A DNA stretch of 64,000 nucleotides from Pseudomonadota bacterium (GTDB lineage Bacteria; Pseudomonadota; Gammaproteobacteria; Xanthomonadales; Xanthomonadaceae): assembly GCA_021821195.1 (NCBI GenBank), contig JAKACT010000001.1, positions 62,001 to 126,000 on the forward strand. The letters are read 5' to 3'. The notes under the pieces were generated by a model. It searched no databases. It saw only the letters and a list, made by a program, of their open reading frames with translations, and was not told where the DNA came from. Below, one piece after another: positions 28,520 through 41,161 of the stretch. The position numbers were made by a program, and so were the translations under genes. The stretch's first letter is position 1. The number at the start of each line of letters is the position of its first letter.

Positions 28520-30161
28520 CATCGCCGCCGCGATAATCGTCGGGCGCGAGCCGGTAGGCGACATGGATGCGCCGGCCCGGCTCCTCGCCATTCCAGCCGT
28601 TGAAATGGATGGCGTTACAGCGGCGCCCGCCGAGGCCGAGTTCCAGCTTGAGGTGGCGTTCCTTCAGCACGCGGAAGCCCAGCACCTCGAACTCGCCGTC
28701 GAACAACGGCTCGGGGTAGCCCTGCCCCCAATGCCCACCGTCGCGCAGCGCCAGCGCGACATCCGCCCGCAATTCGTCCGCACGCAGCTCGCCGTCGCTG
28801 TGCAGCTCCTCGGTCAGCAGCGCAGGATCCAGCCACTCGCGCGCGACCTGCACGAACGCCTCGCGGAACGTCGGGAACGCGTCGCGCGGCAGGCTCAGGC
28901 CCGCCGCCATCGCGTGGCCGCCGAAGCGCGGCACCAGCCCGGGGTGGCGCGCATCCACCAGCGCCAGCGCGTCGCGGACGTGGAAGCCGGGAATCGAACG
29001 CGCCGAGCCGCGCAGCATGTCGCCGTCCGGCTCCGCCGGGGCGAAAGCGATGGCGGGACGGTGCAGGCGTTCCTTCAGCTTGGACGCCACCAACCCGACC
29101 ACGCCGGGATGCCAGTCGGGGTCGAACAGGCAGGCCGCGTGGCTGGCATCGATGCCGTCCAGCCGGGTATCGGCCACGTCCTGCATGTCGGCCTGCAGCG
29201 CACGGCGCTCGTCGTTGATGCCGTGCAGGGTGGCCGACAGTTCGCGCGCCTGCGTCGCGTGGTCGGTGAGCAGGCATTCGATGCCGATGCCCATGTCCTC
29301 CAACCGCCCCGCCGCGTTGATGCGTGGGCCGATGGCAAAGCCGATGTCGGCGGTGGACAGGGTGGCGTCGCGCCGGCCCGAGACCTCGATCAGTGCGCGC
29401 AGCCCGGCGCTGCCCTGCCCGGCCCGCAGCCGCCGCAGCCCGGCCCCGACCAGCGCGCGGTTGTTGGCGTCCAGCGGCACCATGTCGGCCACCGTGCCCA
29501 CCGCGACCAGATCCAGCAGCACGGACAGATCGACCTTCGCTTCCAGCGCGGCGCGCAGCGCCAGCAGCACGTAGAACATCACCCCGACGCCGGCCAGCGC
29601 CTTGCTGGGGAAGCTGCAGCCGGGCTGGTTGGGATTGACGATGGCATCGGCCGGCGGCAGCGTTGGCCCCGGCAGATGGTGGTCGGTGACCAGCACCTGC
29701 CAGCCCCGCGCCTTGGCCGCCCGGATGCCGGCATGGCAGGCGATGCCGTGGTCCACCGTGACCACCAGATCGGGCTGCAGCGCCGCGAGCTCTTCCACCA
29801 GTCCGGGGGTCAGGCCGTAGCCATGGACGATGCGGTTGGGCACCGCATGGGAGACCCGGCGCGCGCCCAGCAGGCGCAGCCCGCGGACACCCACCGCGCA
29901 GGCGGTGGCGCCATCGCAGTCGAAATCGCCGACAACAAGGATGTGCGCGTCCGCATCGATCGCAGCGCGCAGCAGCCGCACCGCCGCGTCGATGCCCAGC
30001 AGGTCCGAGGGCGGCAGCAGGTCGGCCAACCGCGGCATCGCAGCGCGCGCATCGCTGCCGCGCGCGGCGTGCACGCGGCGCAGCAGTTCCGGCCAGTGCG
30101 CGGGCCAGTCGCCGACCGGCTCGGAAGCCGGCCGGCGGACGATGCGGCGGACCGCACTCAT
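28464..30161 (-). CDS. recJ: Single-stranded-DNA-specific exonuclease RecJ
   Basis: A 5'-3' single-strand exonuclease of recombination and mismatch repair (565 residues, close to E. coli RecJ). DHH-family motifs are present: GDFDCDGATA with the metal-binding aspartates, VTVDHGI, and VTDHHLPG followed by IVNPNQPGC. The DHHA1 domain lies at about residues 350-450 and the C-terminal OB-fold after 460. The start overlaps the rpfE stop by 4 nt, placing it at the end of the carA-carB-greA-rpfE-recJ transcript unit. Its 3' end overlaps the convergent acyltransferase gene. Confidence 0.96.
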   Translation of the reverse strand: MSAVRRIVRRPASEPVGDWPAHWPELLRRVHAARGSDARAAMPRLADLLPPSDLLGIDAAVRLLRAAIDADAHILVVGDFDCDGATACAVGVRGLRLLGARRVSHAVPNRIVHGYGLTPGLVEELAALQPDLVVTVDHGIACHAGIRAAKARGWQVLVTDHHLPGPTLPPADAIVNPNQPGCSFPSKALAGVGVMFYVLLALRAALEAKVDLSVLLDLVAVGTVADMVPLDANNRALVGAGLRRLRAGQGSAGLRALIEVSGRRDATLSTADIGFAIGPRINAAGRLEDMGIGIECLLTDHATQARELSATLHGINDERRALQADMQDVADTRLDGIDASHAACLFDPDWHPGVVGLVASKLKERLHRPAIAFAPAEPDGDMLRGSARSIPGFHVRDALALVDARHPGLVPRFGGHAMAAGLSLPRDAFPTFREAFVQVAREWLDPALLTEELHSDGELRADELRADVALALRDGGHWGQGYPEPLFDGEFEVLGFRVLKERHLKLELGLGGRRCNAIHFNGWNGEEPGRRIHVAYRLAPDDYRGGDAIQLVVVHREAAAASVPA

Positions 30162-31081
30162 GCCGACAGCGCCGGCAGCGGCCGGCGCCAGATCCGCCAG
30201 CGCTGGCTGGAGCTCAGTGCGAACGACACACCATCGGCAAAATCGAAGGCCGCCTCGCCGCGCGCGGCAGCCGGCGCCAGCCAGCGTTCCAAGAGCGCGC
30301 GCGCGTCGCGCTGGCCGCGCAGGTCGACCAGCGCATCACTTTCGATCTGATCGAACACGGGTAGCGGCATGCCCTGCAGCTTGCCCAACCGGGCCGCGCC
30401 CAGTACCGCCGGATCGTCGGAATACACGGTCGGGGCAGTGGCCGATACCGCGTCGGGCAGGTTCCCGCCGCCCCAGAACCACAGCGCATTCACCGGCACC
30501 CGGCCCGAAGCCAGCCGCGCGGCGTTGTGCGGATGGTTGTGCAGGGTGATCTGCAGCTCGCTTTCCAGCGCCCGCCAGCGGCGCGCCGCGTCGCCACGCG
30601 GTGCGTGGTCGAAGACGTCGTCGCCCAGCGCCTGGTCGGGCGAGGCGAAGGCCGGCAGCGGCGTGCCGGCCTGCAGGCGCAGGTACCAGCGGGTCGGATG
30701 CGGCGCATCCAGCGCGAAGCCGGCATCACCGAACAGCGGCCGCAGCGCCGGCAGCAGCGCGTCCACGTCGGCCTGGTCCATGCCCAGGTTGGCGCCGATA
30801 CCGAGCAGGCGCGCGCCGTTGATGTCGGGACGGATGTGGGCGGGATCGGCGCGCAGCCAGGTCGCGCCACGCGCCTCGCCCTCGCCCGCGTCCAGCAGCC
30901 GCGTCATTGCGGCCGCAGGCCAGCCGCGCGGGCGCAGGTCGAAGTGGCGGGCCAGCAACTCCGGCTCGCCGGGATCCGCCTGCCTGCGGTCGGCGCGACC
31001 CAGCGCCTTCGCCAATGCGGGAGGCAGGGCGATGCCGGCGAACCGCGAGGCCACCGGCAGCAGCAGCGTCAGCCGCGCCAC
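30158..31081 (-). CDS. rpfE: RpfE-type regulatory protein (phosphoglycerate-mutase-like, COG4255)
   Basis: A 307-residue protein without signal peptide. It matches the family I know as RpfE in Xanthomonas, where it lies between greA and recJ as here. Recognisable segments are GATWLRADPAHIRPDINGARLL, LHNHPHNAARLASGRVPVNALWFWGGG and ADGVSFALSSSQRWRIWRRPLP. It is often labelled as a phosphoglycerate-mutase-like or AlkP-superfamily relative, but I see no clear metal-site motif, so an enzymatic role is unproven. Xanthomonas RpfE is named from the pathogenicity-factor regulation cluster. Overlaps recJ by 4 nt and follows greA by 3 nt. Confidence 0.75.
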   Translation of the reverse strand: MARLTLLLPVASRFAGIALPPALAKALGRADRRQADPGEPELLARHFDLRPRGWPAAAMTRLLDAGEGEARGATWLRADPAHIRPDINGARLLGIGANLGMDQADVDALLPALRPLFGDAGFALDAPHPTRWYLRLQAGTPLPAFASPDQALGDDVFDHAPRGDAARRWRALESELQITLHNHPHNAARLASGRVPVNALWFWGGGNLPDAVSATAPTVYSDDPAVLGAARLGKLQGMPLPVFDQIESDALVDLRGQRDARALLERWLAPAAARGEAAFDFADGVSFALSSSQRWRIWRRPLPALSA

Positions 31082-31084
31082 GGC

Positions 31085-31560
31085 TCAGCCCTTGTAGGCG
31101 ACCGAAACGATCTCGTACTCGCGGGTGCCGCCCGGCGCTTCGATGGTGATGGCGTCGCCCTCGTTCTTGCCGATCAGCGCGCGCGCCACCGGCGAGGAAA
31201 TCGCGATCAGCCCCTGCTTGATGTCAGCCTCGAGGTCGCCGACGATCTGGTAGGTCTTCTCCTCGTCGGTATCGCAGTCCACCACGACCACGGTCGCGCC
31301 GAACACCACCTTGTCGCCGGCATCCAGCTTCGACACGTCGATGACCTGGGCGTGCGACAGCTCCGCCTCCAGCTGTTTGATGCGGCCTTCGATGAAGCCC
31401 TGCTGCTCGCGCGCGGCGTGGTACTCGGCGTTCTCCTTGAGATCGCCATGGGCGCGGGCCTCGGCGATCGCCTCGATCACCGCGGGACGCTTGACCGACT
31501 TCAGTTCTTCCAGTTCCGCGCGCAGGCGCTGCGCGCCCTTGGCGGTGATGGGTGCACGGC

Positions 31561-31564
<4 letters not shown>
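31085..31564 (-). CDS. greA: Transcription elongation factor GreA
   Basis: Rescues backtracked RNA polymerase by stimulating transcript cleavage (159 residues). The N-terminal coiled coil carries the conserved acidic tip [16 protein letters not shown] (aspartate 41 and glutamate 44), and the C-terminal domain shows [16 protein letters not shown]. The start overlaps the carB stop by 4 nt, so greA is translationally coupled to pyrimidine and arginine synthesis, as in related genera. Confidence 0.97.
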
Positions 31565-34809
<3,245 letters not shown>

Positions 34810-34823
34810 TGGCGTCTCTATGC

Positions 34824-36728
34824 TCAGGGGGTGCCGGCGGCGGCCTGCGCGCCGGTGCCGATGTATTTATCGAAGAAAGCCAGCATCTTCGTGTACAGGT
34901 TGACGTTGTTCTTCAGGTCGCGGAACCCGTGGGCTTCCTTCGGCTCGATCACGACCACCTCGGGCTTCTTGCCCACTGCGGCCATCTTCTCGACCAGGAA
35001 ATGCAGGTTCTTGATCGGCACGCGCACGTCCTTCTCGCCGTGCACCAGCATCACCGGGGCCTTCAACCTGGCGACGCCGTAGGCCGGCGAGTGTTCCATG
35101 CGCTCGGCCTTGGATTCGGGGTACACGTCCTTGAGGTAGGACTGGCCGAATTTCTGGCCGGCGAAGTCAGCGTCGTACTGCGCGTCCAGGTCATACACAC
35201 CCACGTAGCCCACCGTGCAGCGGTACAAATCCGGCTCGCGCACCGCGCTCATCAGCGCGGCATAGCCGCCATAGGACGCACCGTAGATGCAAACCCGGTT
35301 GGGATCGGCATGGCCCTGCGCAACCACGTACCTGACTGCGTCGGTCAGGTCGTCCTGCATGGCGGTGCCCCACTTGCGGTAACCCTTGCCCTCGAACGCA
35401 TTGCCATACCCGCCGGAACCGCGGAAGTTCACCTGCAACACGGCAAAACCGCGGTTGGCCAGCAGCTGCACTTCCGGGTTGAAGCCCCATTCGTCGCGCG
35501 GGCCGTGCGGGCCGCCATGCGGATTGACGATCATCGGCAGGTTCTTGCCGTCGCTGCCGGCCGGGATGGTCAGGTAGCCATGCAGCTCGAGGCCGTCGCG
35601 CGCCTTGAAGCTGATCGGCTTCATCGGCGACATTTCCCCTGGCTTGATCCAGTCCATGCTGCCGGCCAAGTACGTGGCCTGGTTGGCCTGGCGGTCGAAC
35701 AGGAAAGCTTCCGACGGCTGCTTGTCGGAATAGACGCGCATGGCCAGGTAGCGCCCATCCGAGGACGGACGCAGGAAGTTGATCGCCTTGCCCGGGAACG
35801 CCTTCACCAGGCCGGCATAGACCAGCGTCTCCGGGTGCTGGAGATCGATCCAGTCCCAATACGGGATGCCGTCCTCGTACTGCACGCCCAGCAGGGTCTT
35901 GCGGTCGCTGCTCCAGAGGTAGGCCGACGGGCTGACCGTTCCGTTGCTGGAAAGCTGCTCCTCCTCGCGGGTCTGCATGTCGAGCAGCACCACCGTTTCC
36001 GGCCGGCCCTGTTCACCCTTGGCCATGTAGACGTGCTGGTTGTCGGCGGCGAAACCGAGCGGCCTGTAAGTGGCGCCATTGCGTTCGCTTTCGTGGACCA
36101 GGGTCCACTTGTCCCCATCGCGGCGATAGGTGACGTTGCGGCCGTCGTTCATCTCGCCATAGGCGAAGCGCGGCTTGTATTCGTGGTCCACCAGGAACGT
36201 ACCGCGCTCTACAGGTGCGGTGGCAACGGTCGTGACCTTGCCGGTATAGACATCAAGGGTGGACAGATAGGCATTGGCCAGCGAACGCTCGACAAGGATC
36301 GTACGCGGGTCCTCCGGGGTCAGGCTGACCACCCGGTAGTATTCGCCATTGGGAATATCGATGCGCTTGGAGCCATCGATGTTCGAGGCGTACATGTTGC
36401 CGCGCGCGGTTTCGAAGTCGTAGCGACCGGTCTTGAACGTGATGTTGAACAGCAGGCGATCATTATTGGCCCAGAGCACCTGGCGAAAATGGCGGTTTTC
36501 GCCGAAATCCCATTTGCCCACGATGCCCTTGTCGGAAACGCGGAGCACGGCCAATACCGTGCGGTCGGACTGCGGCACGGTCACCGCCATGTGCTTGCCG
36601 TCCGGGGACAGGCTGATGGACGTGAACTCCGCGTCCTTGAAGAAATCATCGATCGGGACCTGGCGCGCGGCGGCTTGCGCACCCAGCAGCAGTGACGCCA
36701 ACAGCAGCAAGCCTTTCAGGAAGCTCAT
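34824..36728 (-). CDS. Secreted S9-family (prolyl oligopeptidase/acylaminoacyl) peptidase
   Basis: A 634-residue exported serine peptidase. Residues 1-21 are a signal peptide ([20 protein letters not shown]). Residues about 30-370 form a beta-propeller-like domain, and 385-625 an alpha/beta hydrolase domain. The catalytic triad can be placed at S485 ([10 protein letters not shown]), D567 (GEKDVRVP) and H600 (EAHGF). The oxyanion region [18 protein letters not shown] is also typical. It likely cleaves oligopeptides in the periplasm. It sits inside the car operon, 33 nt after carA and 14 nt before carB, with the same orientation. Its function has no obvious link to carbamoyl phosphate. Confidence 0.93.
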   Translation of the reverse strand: MSFLKGLLLLASLLLGAQAAARQVPIDDFFKDAEFTSISLSPDGKHMAVTVPQSDRTVLAVLRVSDKGIVGKWDFGENRHFRQVLWANNDRLLFNITFKTGRYDFETARGNMYASNIDGSKRIDIPNGEYYRVVSLTPEDPRTILVERSLANAYLSTLDVYTGKVTTVATAPVERGTFLVDHEYKPRFAYGEMNDGRNVTYRRDGDKWTLVHESERNGATYRPLGFAADNQHVYMAKGEQGRPETVVLLDMQTREEEQLSSNGTVSPSAYLWSSDRKTLLGVQYEDGIPYWDWIDLQHPETLVYAGLVKAFPGKAINFLRPSSDGRYLAMRVYSDKQPSEAFLFDRQANQATYLAGSMDWIKPGEMSPMKPISFKARDGLELHGYLTIPAGSDGKNLPMIVNPHGGPHGPRDEWGFNPEVQLLANRGFAVLQVNFRGSGGYGNAFEGKGYRKWGTAMQDDLTDAVRYVVAQGHADPNRVCIYGASYGGYAALMSAVREPDLYRCTVGYVGVYDLDAQYDADFAGQKFGQSYLKDVYPESKAERMEHSPAYGVARLKAPVMLVHGEKDVRVPIKNLHFLVEKMAAVGKKPEVVVIEPKEAHGFRDLKNNVNLYTKMLAFFDKYIGTGAQAAAGTP

Positions 36729-36761
36729 GGGTAACTCCGATTACAGTTCAAGGGGGACGCG

Positions 36762-37901
36762 TCAGCGGCGCATCGACGCAACGAAACGATCGAACAGCGG
36801 CGACACGTCCTGCGGGCCGGGGCTGGCTTCCGGGTGTCCCTGGAAGCTGAACGCCGGCGCGTCGGTCAACTCGATGCCCTGGTTGGTGCCGTCGAACAGC
36901 GAGCGATGGGTGACCCGCGCGTTCGCCGGCAGGGTGGCCTCGTCGATGCAGAAGCCGTGGTTTTGCGAGGTGATCAGCACCCGGCCGCTATCGAGGTCCT
37001 GCACCGGGTGGTTGGCGCCGTGGTGGCCGTGCGGCATCTTCATGGTGCGCGCACCGACCGCCAGGCCCAGCAGCTGGTGGCCGAGGCAGATGCCGTACAG
37101 CGGGATCTTCGCCTCGAGGAATTCGCGGATCGCCTTGATCGCGTAGTCGCAGGGCGCGGGGTCGCCGGGGCCGTTGGACAGGAACACCCCGTCCGGCCGC
37201 ATCGCCAGCACTTCGGATGCAGGCGTCTGCGCCGGCACCACGTGCACGTCGCAGCCGCGCTCGGCCAGCATGCGCAGGATGTTGCGCTTGGCACCGAAGT
37301 CGTAGGCAACGACCTTGAACTTCGGCTCCGCGCGCACGAACGTGTTGCTGTCGAGGTCCAGCTGGCCTTCGCCCCAGCGGTAGGGTTCGGTGGTGCTGAC
37401 CACCTTGGCCAGGTCCATGTCCTTCAGGCCGGGGAACTTGCGCGCCGCTTCGATGGCGCGCTCGACGTCCAGCACCTCGTCGTGGCTGGCCGCCGCCAGC
37501 AGTGCCGCGTTCTGCGAACCACGCTCGCGCAGGATGCGGGTGAGCTTGCGGGTATCGACGCCGGCGATCGCGCGGATGCCGCGCGCCTGCAGCCATTCCG
37601 GCAGCGCCACCTGGCTGCGCCAGTTGCTGGGCCGGCGCGGCACGTCGCGCACGATCAGCCCGGCCGCCCAGGCCTGCGCGGCCTCGTCGTCCTGGTCAGT
37701 GCACCCGGTGTTGCCGATGTGCGGATAGGTCAGCAGGACCAGCTGGCGGGCGTAGGAAGGATCGGTGAGGATCTCCTGGTAGCCGGTCATCGCGGTGTTG
37801 AACACCGCTTCGCCCACGGACAGGCCGGGCGCGCCCACGGAAATGCCCTCGAAGACTGTTCCGTCTTCAAGCGCGAGGATGGCGGGATTATTCAAGTGCA
37901 T
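36762..37901 (-). CDS. carA: Carbamoyl-phosphate synthase small subunit
   Basis: Glutamine amidotransferase subunit (379 residues) that supplies ammonia to CarB. The class I triad is C272 ([11 protein letters not shown]), H356 and E358 ([11 protein letters not shown]). The N-terminal domain begins [20 protein letters not shown]. The gene opens the unit carA-S9 peptidase-carB-greA-rpfE-recJ. A 185-bp gap separates it from dapB. Confidence 0.97.
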   Translation of the reverse strand: MHLNNPAILALEDGTVFEGISVGAPGLSVGEAVFNTAMTGYQEILTDPSYARQLVLLTYPHIGNTGCTDQDDEAAQAWAAGLIVRDVPRRPSNWRSQVALPEWLQARGIRAIAGVDTRKLTRILRERGSQNAALLAAASHDEVLDVERAIEAARKFPGLKDMDLAKVVSTTEPYRWGEGQLDLDSNTFVRAEPKFKVVAYDFGAKRNILRMLAERGCDVHVVPAQTPASEVLAMRPDGVFLSNGPGDPAPCDYAIKAIREFLEAKIPLYGICLGHQLLGLAVGARTMKMPHGHHGANHPVQDLDSGRVLITSQNHGFCIDEATLPANARVTHRSLFDGTNQGIELTDAPAFSFQGHPEASPGPQDVSPLFDRFVASMRR

Positions 37902-37976
37902 CGCCTTGCGTCAGGTTGCAAGAAAGCGCCGAAGCGGGGCTGCCGGTTCGGAGCTGGGGGGGTTAGGCGAGCGGGA

Positions 37977-37982
37977 ATTGTA
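37977..37982 (-). promoter_or_regulatory. carA: Probable -10 box for carA
   Basis: Minus-strand TACAAT, about 75 nt upstream of the carA ATG, in the 185-bp gap after dapB. The -35 box is weak. The leader between them is GC-rich with a C7 run. No ArgR or pyrimidine-attenuator structure was identified by eye. Confidence 0.45.
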
Positions 37983-38086
37983 CCGATGCGACCCGGCGGA
38001 CGCCAGCCTCGCCGCACCGATTGCGCCATGCCCGATGCGGGAAAGCGCGCCGCACGCAGCCTCGACGAGCCGTCGCAGGCCGCCTG

Positions 38087-38800
38087 CTACAGCAGTTCGG
38101 CCACGCGATAACGTCCTGGCGCGCGGCCACGCAGGCGTGCCGCCACATGCAGCGCACCGCGGGCGAAGATGTCGCGGTTGCTGGCGCGATGCACCAGCTC
38201 GATGCGCTCGCCGGCGGCGGCGAACTGCACCAGATGCTCGCCGACGATGTCGCCGGCGCGGATCGAGGCGTAATGCGGCTCGGCGCCGCCGACCTGCGCC
38301 GCCGCGCCGAGCGTCAGCGCGGTGCCCGAGGGCGCATCCAACTTGCGGGTGTGGTGGGCCTCCACGATGTCGCAGTCCCAGCCCGGCAACAATTCCGCGG
38401 CGCGCGCCACCAACTCGTGCAGCACCGCCACGCCGAGGCTGAAATTGCTGGCCCACGCCAGCGGAATGGTGGCCGCTGCCGCGTCCAACTGCACCTTCTG
38501 CGCATCGGACAGGCCGGTGGTGCCGGACACCAGCGCCGCGCCGCGCGCAACGCACAGCGACAGGATCGCGTCAAAACCCTCCGGCAGGCTGAAATCGATG
38601 GCCACGTCGAACGCCGGCACGCCGGCCAGCTCCGTAGCGGCGAACTGCGGTACGCCGTCGACCACCCGCACGTCGACCCGGCGCGCCACCGCGGCCACCA
38701 CTTCGCAACCCGCGTCCGGCTCGCGGCTCAGGCGCAGCAGGGCCTGCCCCATCCGGCCCGTGGCCCCGTGGATCAACAGTCGAAGCGGCGTCGTCGTCAT
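38087..38800 (-). CDS. dapB: 4-hydroxy-tetrahydrodipicolinate reductase
   Basis: NAD(P)H-dependent enzyme of lysine and diaminopimelate synthesis (237 residues). The nucleotide-binding motif is IHGATGRMGQAL at about residues 10-21, and the catalytic/substrate segment is EAHHTRKLDAPSGTAL. It is shorter than E. coli DapB (273), which is usual in this order. The ATG is preceded by one base and then a perfect 20-bp palindrome, so there is no free Shine-Dalgarno sequence. Confidence 0.95.
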   Translation of the reverse strand: MTTTPLRLLIHGATGRMGQALLRLSREPDAGCEVVAAVARRVDVRVVDGVPQFAATELAGVPAFDVAIDFSLPEGFDAILSLCVARGAALVSGTTGLSDAQKVQLDAAAATIPLAWASNFSLGVAVLHELVARAAELLPGWDCDIVEAHHTRKLDAPSGTALTLGAAAQVGGAEPHYASIRAGDIVGEHLVQFAAAGERIELVHRASNRDIFARGALHVAARLRGRAPGRYRVAELL

Positions 38801-38801
38801 C

Positions 38802-38821
38802 CGCGCAGGCTAGCCTGCGCG
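38802..38821. promoter_or_regulatory. dapB: Perfect 20-bp palindrome abutting the dapB start codon
   Basis: CGCGCAGGCTAGCCTGCGCG is self-complementary over all 20 bases and ends one base before the dapB ATG. It could be a protein operator, an RNA hairpin covering the ribosome entry site, or part of a termination signal after the upstream DUF1631 gene. It also contains TAGCCT six nt before the ATG, a loose TAnnnT -10 match. Confidence 0.55.
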
Positions 38822-38865
38822 CATGGCAGCGGCAAGCCAGGACCGGGCGCGGTGCCGCGCGTGGC

Positions 38866-41061
38866 TCAGGCCCGCCCGGAAACGCTCTGCAGGCGCCCGA
38901 CGACCTGGTGCATGGCGTCCTCGAAGGCGGTTTCGCCGTCGCGCACGATCACCCGATCGAGCTTGGCCATGACCGCCAGCTCTTCTACCGACGCAACCAG
39001 CACGCGGATGCCGCGGCGATTCACCAACAGCAAGCGTGCCGAGATCGGGCTGATCCACGACACCTTGGCCGGGGCGAAATGACCGTCGGCCGCGGCAAGC
39101 TGGATCCAGTCGCCGATCTCCAGGCTGCGAATGCGCTCCAGCATGGCCGCGTCATAGTCGAGGCCTGCGGTGCCAGGCACGACTTCCAGCTGCGGCTCCG
39201 GATCTGGCGTCGGTTCGGCCACCGCCACCTGCAGCGGCATGCGCGCATCGTCCTCCAGCGCCGCTTGCCCGGCCAACAGCCGGGACAGCGAATCGCGCAG
39301 TGCAGCCACCGCCGCCTGCGCGGCTTCGCCGGTGCAGCCTGCGCTGGCCAGGATGGCGCGCAGGCCATCATCCGGCTGCAGCGCGGCCAAGGCGGACTCC
39401 ACGCCCGCCTCCGCCTGGTCGAACGCGGTCAACAGCTGTCCCACCGCGTGCAGCCCTTCCTCGTAGCGAGGCGCGCCGCGGCCATCGCGCAGCGCCACCT
39501 GCGTCAGGTGGTGGCTGGCGTGCCGGCCAAGGAACTCGGCGATCACCGGCGGCAGCGACCGTTCGCCGCGCTGCCGATCCAAGTCTTCGGCCACCACCTT
39601 GCGCGCGTGCTCCAAGCGCTCGCGCCCGCGCTGCGCTTCGGCGGTGCGTTTTTCGGCCAGTTCGAAGCGCTTGCGGTGCTGCGCCATGTAACCGCGCAAC
39701 TCCTGCTCCAGCGTCTCGAAGATCGCCACGTCTTCGTTGAACTCGGCAACCAACCGATCGATGGTGTGGTCAACGCGGGTAAGTAGCTCGCGCTCCTGCG
39801 GCGCCTCGCCGCGGTTGCCTTCGCAGGCTTCGGCCACGGTGTTCAGCAGCTTGCGCGCCGGGTGTTCCTTGAACATGAACATCCGCCGGTCCTTCACCGC
39901 CACCTTCACGTACGGCACCAGCATGCGGCCGATCTTCTGGCGGATCTGGGTGTCGTACTGCGGGCCATCCAGCAGCACGTCGAACAGCAGCGCGACGAGG
40001 TCGACGGCATCGCCGTCCAGCCCGTCCAGGTTGATGTTGTCACCGCGCACGCCCAGCTTGCGCGCGCTCTGGATCATCTGCTGGCGCAACTGGCCGGCCA
40101 GCGACTGCTCGGCCTCGCCGGCGGGGGTGAAGCGCGCGCTGCCGTCATGCTGCATCAGCGACAGGATCGACATCAGGTCGTTGGTGGGCAGCGCAGGACC
40201 CGCCCCCGGCTGCCCGCCGGGGGCGGCCAAACCCATTGCCGAGCGCCACCCCTGCAGCATGCCGAGCATGTTGGCGAAGGCGGCTTGGTCGACGGGGCTG
40301 ATCTGCGCCGCGGCGCCGTCATCGAGCGCGCCTTGCCCCCGCGCGGCCTCGCTGCCGTGCGGGTCGGCTTGGTTTGGCGATGCCGGCTTCTGCACCCGCG
40401 CGGCGGCACCGTTGACCCGCAACTGGGGCAGGATGCCGGCGGTGGCCATCAGGGTATTGCAGCGGTCGTAGATCTCACCGAGGGCGCTGGTCAGCTCGCG
40501 CTCGAAGAACTTGAACACCACGATCCGTAGCTCGGCGCTGATGTCCAGCAGGCCCATGGCCTTGCCCAGCGCGCCGGCCAGGAACACCGGATCCAGCGGG
40601 TTCTCCTGCGGCGACAGCTCGGTTAGCCCGACCACGACAAGGAAGCGCTTGCGCACGGCATCGAAGGCCGAGGCGTGCGTGCGCAGCACCGAGGCGGACA
40701 GCTGCTCGATCGCCAGCTGCTCCTCCAAGTCTTCCTCGGCGACGAGGCTGAGGCTGCCGCCCTCGTCTTCAACCGACGCGGCGTAGTGGCCGTGCAGGGC
40801 GCGGAAGCGGTTATGGACGATGCCGCTGAAGCGCTGGGAAAGGTCACTGCGCGCGCGACGCATGTCGCGCAGCGCCATCAGCCCCAGCGATTCCTCGCCG
40901 GACTGGCTGCGGTCGAACAGGTAATCGTCGAGATCGGCCAATGCGCGGTCGAGCGCCGGCACGGCGCGATCGAGCACGTGCTTCTGCAGCGCGTCGAGCA
41001 GCGGGCCGTTGGCACGCGAAGGCATCGAGGTCGGGGATTCCGCGGGGGAACGGAAATTCAT
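38866..41061 (-). CDS. DUF1631 family protein
   Basis: A 731-residue cytosolic protein of unknown function. The DUF1631 pattern is clear in LLDALQKHVLDRAVPALDRALADLD near the N-terminus, FKFFERELTSALGEIYDRCN, VKDRRMFMFKEHPARKLLNTVAEACEGN and ISARLLLVNRRGIRVLVAS at the C-terminus. A low-complexity proline/glycine-rich stretch links two helical halves (about residues 220-285). No enzymatic motif is seen. The family is found mainly in beta- and gammaproteobacteria. It is followed 65 nt later by dapB and may share its transcript. Confidence 0.85.
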   Translation of the reverse strand: MNFRSPAESPTSMPSRANGPLLDALQKHVLDRAVPALDRALADLDDYLFDRSQSGEESLGLMALRDMRRARSDLSQRFSGIVHNRFRALHGHYAASVEDEGGSLSLVAEEDLEEQLAIEQLSASVLRTHASAFDAVRKRFLVVVGLTELSPQENPLDPVFLAGALGKAMGLLDISAELRIVVFKFFERELTSALGEIYDRCNTLMATAGILPQLRVNGAAARVQKPASPNQADPHGSEAARGQGALDDGAAAQISPVDQAAFANMLGMLQGWRSAMGLAAPGGQPGAGPALPTNDLMSILSLMQHDGSARFTPAGEAEQSLAGQLRQQMIQSARKLGVRGDNINLDGLDGDAVDLVALLFDVLLDGPQYDTQIRQKIGRMLVPYVKVAVKDRRMFMFKEHPARKLLNTVAEACEGNRGEAPQERELLTRVDHTIDRLVAEFNEDVAIFETLEQELRGYMAQHRKRFELAEKRTAEAQRGRERLEHARKVVAEDLDRQRGERSLPPVIAEFLGRHASHHLTQVALRDGRGAPRYEEGLHAVGQLLTAFDQAEAGVESALAALQPDDGLRAILASAGCTGEAAQAAVAALRDSLSRLLAGQAALEDDARMPLQVAVAEPTPDPEPQLEVVPGTAGLDYDAAMLERIRSLEIGDWIQLAAADGHFAPAKVSWISPISARLLLVNRRGIRVLVASVEELAVMAKLDRVIVRDGETAFEDAMHQVVGRLQSVSGRA

Positions 41062-41161
41062 GGCTTGGCCTGCCGGGAGTGGCCCAAATGGAACCTTACG
41101 TCAATTCAGGAACGTGATGGGTGACCGCCGTCATGGATCCACGCAAGCGCCGCCACGCCGT

